Notes under the pieces: model-generated
Told to the model about the DNA's origin: nothing
Databases searched by the model: none
Seen by the model: only the letters and a program-made list of their open reading frames with translations
Translations under genes and position numbers: made by a program
Part shown: positions 8,455 through 14,201 of the stretch, in pieces
How the letters are laid out: each line of letters starts with the position of its first letter
Numbering within the stretch: the stretch's first letter is position 1
Source of the DNA: Alphaproteobacteria bacterium
GTDB lineage: Bacteria; Pseudomonadota; Alphaproteobacteria; SMXP01
Direction: 5' to 3'
Assembly: GCA_028280675.1 (NCBI GenBank)
Contig: JANQLI010000212.1
Span: forward strand, 1-16,856
Length of the DNA stretch: 16,856 bases

Positions 8455-8558
8455 AATCAGGCCATGATTTAGCCAGAATGATCCTTTTTAAGGTGATGGC
8501 GCAGGATGACCGCATCGTCTGATTGTAATAACGAATTCAATCAGATAACGAGTGATTG
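8455..8558. promoter_or_regulatory. Cluster of TGATT half-sites in both orientations upstream of chvI
   Basis: AATCA/TGATT occurs at 8455-8459 (reverse), 8465-8469 (forward), 8520-8524 (forward), 8539-8543 (reverse) and 8553-8557 (forward). The last three are the hexamer TGATTG/CAATCA. The middle pair extends to a perfect 8-bp inverted repeat, TCTGATTG (8518-8525) and CAATCAGA (8538-8545). The last copy overlaps the proposed -35. This looks like a multi-site operator, possibly for ChvI autoregulation; the binding protein is inference. Confidence 0.45.
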
Positions 8559-8583
8559 GCTCTGGCGGCGCTTGTGTTAGTAT
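8556..8583 (+). promoter_or_regulatory. Candidate sigma-70 promoter for chvI-chvG
   Basis: The -35 TTGGCT (8556-8561) and -10 TAGTAT (8578-8583) each match consensus at four of six positions and are separated by 16 bp. Transcription would begin near 8590, giving a leader of about 87 nt that contains both downstream inverted repeats. The weak hexamers would suit an activator-dependent promoter. Confidence 0.4.
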
Positions 8584-8593
8584 GACGGCGTTC

Positions 8594-8620
8594 CTCAGAT
8601 TCTCGAGCGGGTTATCTGAG
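8594..8620. repeat. Inverted repeat CTCAGAT-N13-ATCTGAG in chvI leader
   Basis: A perfect 7-bp dyad (8594-8600 and 8614-8620) lies just downstream of the proposed chvI transcription start. It could be an RNA stem with a 13-nt loop or a DNA operator; GATTC (GANTC) at 8598-8602 overlaps the left arm. There is no T-run after it, so it is not an intrinsic terminator. Confidence 0.35.
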
Positions 8621-8631
8621 AGAGAAAAGGC

Positions 8632-8655
8632 ATGTCATTCCTGTTGGGATGACAT
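8632..8655 (+). promoter_or_regulatory. 10-bp hairpin immediately before chvI Shine-Dalgarno
   Basis: ATGTCATTCC (8632-8641) pairs with GGGATGACAT (8646-8655) through ten pairs, one of them G-U, around the tetraloop TGTT. The stem ends 2 bases before the purine-rich AAAAAGGAAG (8657-8666) that acts as Shine-Dalgarno for the ATG at 8677. Its position suggests a role in mRNA stability or initiation of chvI translation rather than termination, since no T-run follows. Confidence 0.45.
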
Positions 8656-8676
8656 CAAAAAGGAAGACCAAGAGAC

Positions 8677-9381
8677 ATGGCCACAATCGCACTTGTCGAT
8701 GATGATCAGAATATTTTGACCTCTGTCAGCATTCTTCTTGAGAATGAAGGCTATAATTTGCGCACATATAATGACGGTGCGTCAGCGCTCTCAGCCTTGA
8801 CGGCGGACCCACCGGATTTGGCGATCTTTGATATTAAAATGCCGCGGATGGATGGCATGGAGCTGTTACGGCGCTTGCGGCAGAAAAGCAACCTCCCGGT
8901 GATTTTTCTGACGTCGAAAGATGAAGAGATTGATGAGGTCCTCGGCCTGCATATGGGCGCAGATGACTTTATCCGCAAACCGTTTTCACAGCGTCTCTTG
9001 CTTGAACGTGTGCGGGCTATTTTACGCCGCTCCGAAACAGCACCCGCTGCAGCGGCGAGCGGGGACGATGAAACATCTTCGTCTTTGGTGCGCGGATCCT
9101 TATCGCTCGATCCGTTGCGTCACACCTGCACCTGGGACGGGAAGCCCGTGACGCTCACCGTAACCGAGTTTCTTATTCTGCAAGCCTTGGCGCAGCGCCC
9201 TGGCTATGTGAAGAGCCGGGATCAACTGATGGATGCGGCGTATGATGACCAAATCTATGTGGATGACCGCACCATTGATAGCCATATCAAGCGTCTGCGC
9301 AAAAAGTTCAAAGTCGTCGATGAGGATTATGACGCCATCGAAACGCTGTATGGTGTTGGTTATCGCTATCGCGAATCCTAA
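8677..9381 (+). CDS. chvI: ChvI response regulator (OmpR/PhoB family)
   Basis: A 234-residue DNA-binding response regulator, partner of ChvG (BvrR/BvrS in Brucella, ChvI/ExoS in Sinorhizobium). The receiver domain (1-118) has acidic Asp8-Asp9-Asp10, phospho-acceptor Asp52 in FDIKMPRMDG, Thr79-Ser80 and Lys101 in RKPFS. The stretch from DLAIFDIKMPRMDGMELLRR through LTSKDEEIDEVLGLHMGADD is highly typical of ChvI orthologues. An Ala/Asp/Ser-rich linker (121-136) leads to a winged-helix effector domain (138-234) with the recognition-helix region RTIDSHIKRLRKKF and C-terminal hairpin YGVGYRY. AGGA precedes the ATG after a hairpin. chvG follows 17 bp downstream, so the two are co-transcribed. In relatives the system responds to acidity and envelope stress and controls surface and metabolic genes. 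Confidence 0.95.
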   Translation: MATIALVDDDQNILTSVSILLENEGYNLRTYNDGASALSALTADPPDLAIFDIKMPRMDGMELLRRLRQKSNLPVIFLTSKDEEIDEVLGLHMGADDFIRKPFSQRLLLERVRAILRRSETAPAAAASGDDETSSSLVRGSLSLDPLRHTCTWDGKPVTLTVTEFLILQALAQRPGYVKSRDQLMDAAYDDQIYVDDRTIDSHIKRLRKKFKVVDEDYDAIETLYGVGYRYRES

Positions 9382-9398
9382 GAGATGGGAGTGATTGC

Positions 9399-11195
9399 GT
9401 GACGAGCGTTCCCAATGACGAGGAACTATCTCTGAAGCCCGCTCATGAGAGGGAGGCTCCCAATCAGGAGCCCACCCGGATCACGTTGAAAGTCGTCTTC
9501 AGCAGGCTTTGGCGAGAGATCGGGGCTTTGTTGCCGCGGCCATCGTCCTGGCGTTTTCTGCCCAGTGTGTTGCGGCGGGCGCTTGCCGGGTTTCGCCTGT
9601 CGTCATTGACGCAGCGCATCGTGTTTATCAATTTGATTGTCTTAATTGCGTTGATGGCTGGGGTGTTCTCGGTCAGTGGCAGCAGCGAAACCTTGATCGA
9701 TGCACACCAACGGGCCCTTGAAACCCAAGCGCGCAATATTGCGAGTACACTGGCGGAAACGGCGATCGTTGAAAAAGATGGCCGTACCCGGTTAGACCGG
9801 GAATTGGTCGTGCCTATTATGCGCCGTCTGATTGATCCAGAGAAAACCCATGCCAGTCTTTTTGATGAACGCAATCGCCTTTTGGCGGATTCGAATCTCA
9901 TCAATGACATTATTATTCAACGCGAGCTTGCTCCCCTTGGGGATGCGGATGGGCCGTGGAGTCCATTGACCCGTGTCTATGAAATGTTCACAGAGTATCT
10001 GACCCGTAACACCTATTATCCGGATTCGTTTGTCAGTGATGATAGCGATGATTCGCGCGCTTATTTGGATGCGGTTCGTTTCGGGGAAAGTGTTTATCGT
10101 GTGCGCCGGGATGAATCTGGCACCTTGATCGTCAGCTATGCGGTGCCGGTGCAGCCACTTGAAAAAGTGTTGGGCATCCTCTTGCTCGAAGTCTCTGATG
10201 TAGATGAAGCGATTCGCGCGGAACGGAATAATTTATTGCGTATATTTGCCTTGGCGATTTTTGCATCGCTCGTTGGGTCTTTTTGGCTGGCGCAGACAAT
10301 TTCCAAGCCTGTGCATAAATTGGCCGATGCGGCGGACACTGTGCGCCGTGGGGCGAGTGAGCGCAAAGAAATTCCGAATTTGAGTTACCGCCGCGATGAC
10401 ATTGGCGATTTATCCCAATCCTTACGGGCCATGACCAATGCGCTTTATGACCGTATTGACGCGATTGAAAGTTTTGCGGCGGATGTGGCGCATGAAATCA
10501 AAAACCCCCTGACATCTTTGCGCAGCGCGGTGGAGACGTTTGAACTGGCCAAAACCGATGAGATACGCGAGCGCCTGTTAAAAGTGATCAAACATGATGT
10601 CGATCGAATCGACCGGTTGATTAGCGATATTTCGAATGCGTCACGTTTGGACGCGGAACTGTCACGCCGCGTGACAGAGCCTCTCAATGTTGGCGATCTC
10701 CTCACCACCATCACGGATATCTATATCGCAACGTCGCGGGATGATGCTGCAACAATCCGTTTGGTGCTTGGCGGCAAACACAAAGAAGGACGGCTCATGG
10801 TCGCTGGCCTTGAAGGCAGTTTGGGTCAGGTCTTTCGTAATCTTATTGATAATGCGAGTTCATTTAGTCCCCCAGGGAGTGAAATTCGTGTGCATGCGTT
10901 TCAAAAGAATCGTAAAAGGCGCCCTTATGTGATGGTCACCGTGGAGGATCGCGGTCCTGGCATACCGGAAGAAAATCTGCATGATATTTTTAACCGCTTT
11001 TATACATCGCGCCCTGAATCGGCGGGCTTTGGTAATCATTCCGGCCTTGGCCTGTCCATCTCGCAACAAATCGTTGAAGCCCATGGCGGAGACATTTGGG
11101 CGGAGAATGTACACGTGGGTGACAATCCTGATGCCGAGGTGTTGGGCGCGCGTTTCACCGTTGCGCTGCCTGCCTTAACGCGAGAGCGTTCATGA
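9399..11195 (+). CDS. chvG: ChvG sensor histidine kinase
   Basis: A 598-residue inner-membrane sensor kinase that phosphorylates ChvI. A cytoplasmic N-terminal segment of about 70 residues precedes TM1 (~74-94). A periplasmic sensor domain (~95-278) contains the LxDxxxxLLADSN-type region near 153-170. TM2 is at ~279-300, followed by HAMP and a HisKA domain with phospho-acceptor His365 in VAHEIKNPLTSLRS. The ATP-binding domain has N-box NLIDN (481-485), DRGPGIP (517-523) and GLGLS (549-553), so all catalytic motifs are intact. The start is GTG at 9399 with GGGAG about 7 bases upstream; no in-frame ATG fits the spacing. The stop overlaps the hprK start by 4 bp (ATGA), indicating translational coupling of envelope sensing and the PTS kinase. 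Confidence 0.95.
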   Translation: MTSVPNDEELSLKPAHEREAPNQEPTRITLKVVFSRLWREIGALLPRPSSWRFLPSVLRRALAGFRLSSLTQRIVFINLIVLIALMAGVFSVSGSSETLIDAHQRALETQARNIASTLAETAIVEKDGRTRLDRELVVPIMRRLIDPEKTHASLFDERNRLLADSNLINDIIIQRELAPLGDADGPWSPLTRVYEMFTEYLTRNTYYPDSFVSDDSDDSRAYLDAVRFGESVYRVRRDESGTLIVSYAVPVQPLEKVLGILLLEVSDVDEAIRAERNNLLRIFALAIFASLVGSFWLAQTISKPVHKLADAADTVRRGASERKEIPNLSYRRDDIGDLSQSLRAMTNALYDRIDAIESFAADVAHEIKNPLTSLRSAVETFELAKTDEIRERLLKVIKHDVDRIDRLISDISNASRLDAELSRRVTEPLNVGDLLTTITDIYIATSRDDAATIRLVLGGKHKEGRLMVAGLEGSLGQVFRNLIDNASSFSPPGSEIRVHAFQKNRKRRPYVMVTVEDRGPGIPEENLHDIFNRFYTSRPESAGFGNHSGLGLSISQQIVEAHGGDIWAENVHVGDNPDAEVLGARFTVALPALTRERS

Positions 11196-11659
11196 CCAAT
11201 CCTCTGCACGCCAATTGCGTGGCGCTGCGTCCACAGGCGGACGCCCCGTGGTGTGGCGTGTTAATTGTGGGCCCGTCAGGGTCAGGAAAATCGGACCTGA
11301 CTTTGCGTTTGCTTGAGCATTATGGGGCAGAGCGCGCCTGTTTAGTCGCTGATGATTATGTGGAGATTGCCGAAACTGCAGATAGGCTTGTGGGGTTCCC
11401 GCCGCCGAATATTGCCGGGAAAATGGAAGTGCGCGGTATCGGTATTGTTGAGCGCAGTTTTCTTGACACTGTGCCGCTCACTTTTGTGGTGCAACTTGTG
11501 GCGGCGCGCGAGATAGAACGCTTGCCATCTGACAAAAGTTGGGCGTGGCCAGACAATACCGTTCATACATTGCCCCTCTTTGCGCTCAATCCTTTTGATC
11601 TCTCCGCACCGATGAAAGTGATGGCTGCGTGTCATAAAATCTGCGGGCAATCCGCGTAA
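11192..11659 (+). CDS. hprK: Short HPr kinase/phosphorylase (HprK)
   Basis: A 155-residue protein containing only the catalytic domain of HPr kinase/phosphorylase; Firmicutes enzymes are about twice as long, with an N-terminal domain lacking here. This short form is usual in Alphaproteobacteria. The P-loop GPSGSGKSD is at residues 27-35, the acidic pair Asp54-Asp55 in VADDYVE, and the HprK signature MEVRGIGIV at 78-86. The expected reaction is ATP-dependent phosphorylation of HPr on its regulatory Ser (Ser51 here) and its reversal. The ATG overlaps the chvG stop, so the gene is translationally coupled to the two-component system. No rapZ gene follows; the EIIA gene begins 93 bp downstream. 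Confidence 0.92.
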   Translation: MTNPLHANCVALRPQADAPWCGVLIVGPSGSGKSDLTLRLLEHYGAERACLVADDYVEIAETADRLVGFPPPNIAGKMEVRGIGIVERSFLDTVPLTFVVQLVAAREIERLPSDKSWAWPDNTVHTLPLFALNPFDLSAPMKVMAACHKICGQSA

Positions 11660-11752
11660 GATCTTGTTCTGAGAGTGCTTATGATAGGACTGGACCTTGG
11701 ACGGTGCTCTGGGATACATCTTAGATCAGCAGTTAGTTGAGAGGACACATTT

Positions 11753-12160
11753 ATGATTGGGTTGGTACTTGTCACCCATGGCCGATTGGCCGAAGAATTT
11801 GTCTCAGCCACCGAGCATGTGGTTGGCCCGCAGGAAAGCATCCAAACAATCTGCATTGGTTCTGATGATGACATGGAAAAGCGGCGCACGGATATTGCTG
11901 AAGCCGTAAAGGTTGTGGACCGTGGACAGGGTGTCATTGTTCTCACCGATATGTTTGGCGGCACGCCATCTAATTTGGCCATTTCACTAATGGATAAAGG
12001 AAAGATTGAGGTGATTGCCGGTATTAACCTGCCGATGCTGATCCGGATTGCCAGTATTCGTGAATCTTGCGAACTGGAAGATGCTGTGTCGCAAGCACAA
12101 GAGGCTGGCCGAAAGTATATTAGTGTTGCTTCGCACGTGCTTTCTGGTGACTCCTCCTAA
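11753..12160 (+). CDS. PTS mannose-type EIIA domain protein
   Basis: A 135-residue free-standing EIIA of the PTS-Man fold. The phosphorylated histidine is His9 in LVLVTHGRLAEEF, and the second conserved block is LTDMFGGTPSNLA near residues 64-76. It should receive phosphate from HPr-His20. No EIIB, EIIC or EIID gene is nearby, so it probably acts as a regulatory end-point of an incomplete PTS, as described for Brucella and other Alphaproteobacteria. GAGAGGA lies 8 bases before the ATG. The HPr gene starts 40 bp downstream, consistent with one transcript with hprK. Names used in relatives vary (ptsM, manX), so I give none. Confidence 0.93.
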   Translation: MIGLVLVTHGRLAEEFVSATEHVVGPQESIQTICIGSDDDMEKRRTDIAEAVKVVDRGQGVIVLTDMFGGTPSNLAISLMDKGKIEVIAGINLPMLIRIASIRESCELEDAVSQAQEAGRKYISVASHVLSGDSS

Positions 12161-12200
12161 CAAGTTCCCCTTCTGTTGTCACTTCCATTAGGATCACCAC

Positions 12201-12494
12201 GTGTCTGACGTAACAAAAGTAAGCCGCACACTGATGATTTTGAACAAAAAAGGTTTGCACGCACGTGCGGCGGCCAAGTTCGTGAAATGTGCAGATGTGT
12301 ATGACGCCACTGTGGAGGTTTCGAAAGACGGCACGACTGTGATGGGCACGTCCATTATGGGCTTGTTGATGCTTGGGGCGAGTATCGGCACTCGTATTGA
12401 CGTGGTTGTGGAAGGACCGCAAGCGGAGGCCGTGCTTGCCGCCTTGGCGGGCTTGGTTGCGGCTAAATTTCATGAAGAGCAGGATGAAGGCTAA
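12201..12494 (+). CDS. ptsH: Phosphocarrier protein HPr
   Basis: A 97-residue HPr-family phosphocarrier. His20 in KKGLHARAAAKF is the Enzyme I phosphorylation site, and Ser51 in GTSIMGLLMLGAS corresponds to the HprK target Ser46 of Bacillus HPr; the 31-residue spacing between the two sites is exactly conserved. Both sites being present matches the HprK encoded two genes upstream. The start is GTG at 12201 with AGGA (12190-12193) 7 bases upstream. Enzyme I (ptsP/ptsI) is not in the window. The C-terminal acidic tail (EEQDEG) is slightly longer than in minimal HPr. Confidence 0.94.
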   Translation: MSDVTKVSRTLMILNKKGLHARAAAKFVKCADVYDATVEVSKDGTTVMGTSIMGLLMLGASIGTRIDVVVEGPQAEAVLAALAGLVAAKFHEEQDEG

Positions 12495-12500
12495 GCCATC

Positions 12501-12514
12501 TGTGATCTCTCACA
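12501..12514. promoter_or_regulatory. TGTGA-N4-TCACA dyad after the HPr gene
   Basis: A perfect 5-bp dyad with a 4-base spacer starts 7 bases after the HPr stop codon. The arms match CRP half-sites, but the spacing is 4 as in FNR sites rather than 6 as in CRP sites. It could be a CRP/FNR-family site roughly 90 bp upstream of the ahcY -10, or a small hairpin at the end of the PTS transcript. No T-run follows. Confidence 0.25.
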
Positions 12515-12568
12515 CTGTAGGGATGACACACCATAGTGACCGATAGGCGTATGGGCAGAGAACTTCAC

Positions 12569-12596
12569 TTGATTTTTCAGAGAATAAGGATATAAA
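12569..12596 (+). promoter_or_regulatory. sigma-70 promoter for ahcY
   Basis: The -35 TTGATT (12569-12574) and -10 TATAAA (12591-12596; five of six consensus bases) are separated by 16 bp in an AT-rich stretch unlike the surrounding coding DNA. Transcription would start near 12603, giving a leader of about 105 nt to the chosen ahcY start. ahcY can therefore be expressed independently of the PTS genes. Confidence 0.55.
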
Positions 12597-12609
12597 CATT
12601 TCTTTATAT
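12590..12609. repeat. AT-rich inverted repeat overlapping the ahcY -10
   Basis: ATATAAA (12590-12596) and TTTATAT (12603-12609) form a perfect 7-bp dyad with a 6-base spacer. The left arm contains the -10 and the right arm the likely start point, a position suited to a repressor operator, though AT-rich palindromes at promoters can arise by composition alone. Confidence 0.3.
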
Positions 12610-12707
12610 GATCGAGATATTGTTTTTCGCCCATCGCGACAGATGAGAGTAGAGAAAAGCATTATAAATCAAATAGATAACAAATTGTTGCCGCGAGGAT
12701 GGATGCG

Positions 12708-14000
12708 ATGAGCATGGAAGATTACAAAGTTGCCGATATTTCTCTTGCCGATTGGGGGCGTAAGGAGATCGCGATTGCCGAAACCGAAATGCCGGGGTTG
12801 ATGGCCCTGCGCGATGAATATGGCGATGACAAGCCTCTCGCGGGCGCACGGATCGCTGGCTGTTTGCATATGACCATTCAAACGGCTGTGCTGATCGAAA
12901 CTCTCACAGCGCTCGGCGCCGAAGTGCGCTGGTCATCGTGTAATATCTTCTCGACTCAAGATCATGCGGCGGCGGCGATTGCCGCCACAGGCGTGCCCGT
13001 TTTCGCGTGGAAAGGGGAAACCGAAGAGGAGTTCTGGTGGTGTATCGAAGAAACCATCAAGGGGCCAAATGGCTGGCACCCCAATATTCTTCTTGATGAT
13101 GGCGGTGACTTAACGCTGCTCATGCATGAAAAATATCCAAACCTTTTGGATGATGTGATCGGTGTCTCTGAAGAAACCACCACAGGCGTGCTGCGTCTTT
13201 ATGAAATGGCGAAGGCGGATACGCTGCGGATTCCGGCCATTAACGTCAATGATTCTGTGACCAAATCGAAATTCGATAATCTCTATGGCTGCCGGGAAAG
13301 CCTCGTCGATGGCATCAAACGCGCCACCGATGTCATGCTGGCCGGGAAGATCGCTGTGGTGTGCGGTTTTGGCGATGTGGGCAAAGGCTCGGCGGAATCT
13401 CTGCGTAGCCAGGGTGCGCGCGTGGTTGTCACCGAGATTGATCCAATCTGTGCGTTGCAAGCCGCGATGCAGGGTTATGAAGTGGCGACCATGGAGGAAG
13501 TGGCGTCCGAAGGCGATGTCTTTGTCACCTGCACCGGCAACAAAGATGTGATCACGGTTGACCATATGCGGGCCATGCGTGACCGCGCCATCGTCTGTAA
13601 TATCGGCCACTTTGATTCTGAGATTCAGGTGGCTGCCTTGCGGAATTACAAGTGGCACAACGTGAAACCGCAGGTGGACGAAGTGGAGTTCCCCGATGGT
13701 AAACGAATCATTTTGTTGGCTGAGGGCCGCTTGGTGAATTTGGGCTGTGCGACGGGTCACCCGAGCTTTGTGATGAGCGCGTCCTTCACGAATCAGGTGC
13801 TCGCGCAGATCGAATTATGGCAAAATCACAAAAATTATGCCCGTCAAGTCTATGTTTTACCTAAACATTTGGACGAAAAAGTTGCCGCTCTGCATCTTGA
13901 ACGCCTTGGTGCGAAATTAACCGAGCTCACAGATGAGCAAGCTAGTTATTTGGGTTTACCGAAGCAGGGGCCCTATAAGCCAGAACATTACAGGTATTAA
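12708..14000 (+). CDS. ahcY: S-adenosyl-L-homocysteine hydrolase
   Basis: Cytoplasmic NAD-dependent AdoHcy hydrolase, converting S-adenosylhomocysteine to homocysteine plus adenosine in the activated-methyl cycle. The sequence begins with the family's ADISLADWGRKEI segment. It has the signature SCNIFSTQDH (~77-86), the substrate region SEETTTG and NVNDSVTKSKFDN, the NAD-binding GFGDVGKG (~220-227) and the conserved C terminus KPEHYRY. I chose the ATG at 12708 (430 aa): GAGG (12695-12698) is 9 bases before it but directly abuts the ATG at 12699, which would add three residues (433 aa); ATG 12714 is also possible. The segment between LDDGGDLTLLMHE and VSEETTTG is short: the roughly 40-residue insertion recalled from rhizobial and other alphaproteobacterial AhcY is missing. 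No SAH or SAM riboswitch motif was recognised in the leader. Confidence 0.97.
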   Translation: MSMEDYKVADISLADWGRKEIAIAETEMPGLMALRDEYGDDKPLAGARIAGCLHMTIQTAVLIETLTALGAEVRWSSCNIFSTQDHAAAAIAATGVPVFAWKGETEEEFWWCIEETIKGPNGWHPNILLDDGGDLTLLMHEKYPNLLDDVIGVSEETTTGVLRLYEMAKADTLRIPAINVNDSVTKSKFDNLYGCRESLVDGIKRATDVMLAGKIAVVCGFGDVGKGSAESLRSQGARVVVTEIDPICALQAAMQGYEVATMEEVASEGDVFVTCTGNKDVITVDHMRAMRDRAIVCNIGHFDSEIQVAALRNYKWHNVKPQVDEVEFPDGKRIILLAEGRLVNLGCATGHPSFVMSASFTNQVLAQIELWQNHKNYARQVYVLPKHLDEKVAALHLERLGAKLTELTDEQASYLGLPKQGPYKPEHYRY

Positions 14001-14201
14001 GGGACAATTGGCCGCGGAAAAGCGTTGATAATTTGTTGACATTTTACCGTAAACCAGGCTTCGTTAAGGCTATAGGGGCCATATGATGCGGTATCAGTAG
14101 CGGGAGTCTTAGGCCGATTCCCGAGTTTCCCCTTTAGTTGTGAGACCCGAATAAACGGCTATGCGTATTCTTAGCTGTGTGAAGGTGGACGCTTTTTGGC
14201 G
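14001..14201. promoter_or_regulatory. Upstream region of the divL-like gene
   Basis: A 201-bp gap without a gene. It holds a perfect -35 hexamer TTGACA (14036-14041), but I find no matching -10 at 15-19 bp. A small dyad TTTAC-C-GTAAA lies at 14043-14053, directly after it. Two GANTC sites are only 7 bases apart (GAGTC 14104-14108 and GATTC 14116-14120). No intrinsic terminator for ahcY is visible. A promoter is likely here but its exact position is unresolved. Confidence 0.35.

Larger units (their letters stand above)
8337..8676. other. 340-bp non-coding region between symporter and chvI
   Basis: Divergent intergenic region. The half nearest chvI is dense with structure: scattered TGATT/AATCA half-sites (8455-8558), a plausible promoter (8556-8583), a 7-bp inverted repeat (8594-8620) and a 10-bp hairpin (8632-8655), followed by the chvI Shine-Dalgarno. 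The half nearest the symporter (8337-8450) shows no clear promoter or repeat. GANTC sites occur at 8371-8375, 8454-8458 and 8598-8602. No pckA gene, which often lies divergent from chvI in related bacteria, is present here. Confidence 0.6.

Noticed and set aside
8485..8522. Eight-codon leader ORF (ATG GCG CAG ... TGA) upstream of chvI
   Set aside because: The AAGG is only 2 bases from the ATG, the frame is very short and it lies upstream of the proposed promoter.
12603..12698. SAH or SAM-II riboswitch in the ahcY leader
   Set aside because: I looked for the conserved cores known from proteobacterial SAH and SAM-II elements and found no match. Covariance-model search (Infernal with Rfam) would be decisive.
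13110..13760. 216-codon open frame antisense to ahcY
   Set aside because: It lies wholly opposite a clear ahcY gene, shows no family motif and has no Shine-Dalgarno. His/Ile/Arg-rich composition is typical of a shadow frame.
14036..14075. Complete sigma-70 promoter built on TTGACA before the divL-like gene
   Set aside because: At 15-19 bp spacing no hexamer reaches even three or four matches to TATAAT; the nearby TATAGG is 29 bp away.
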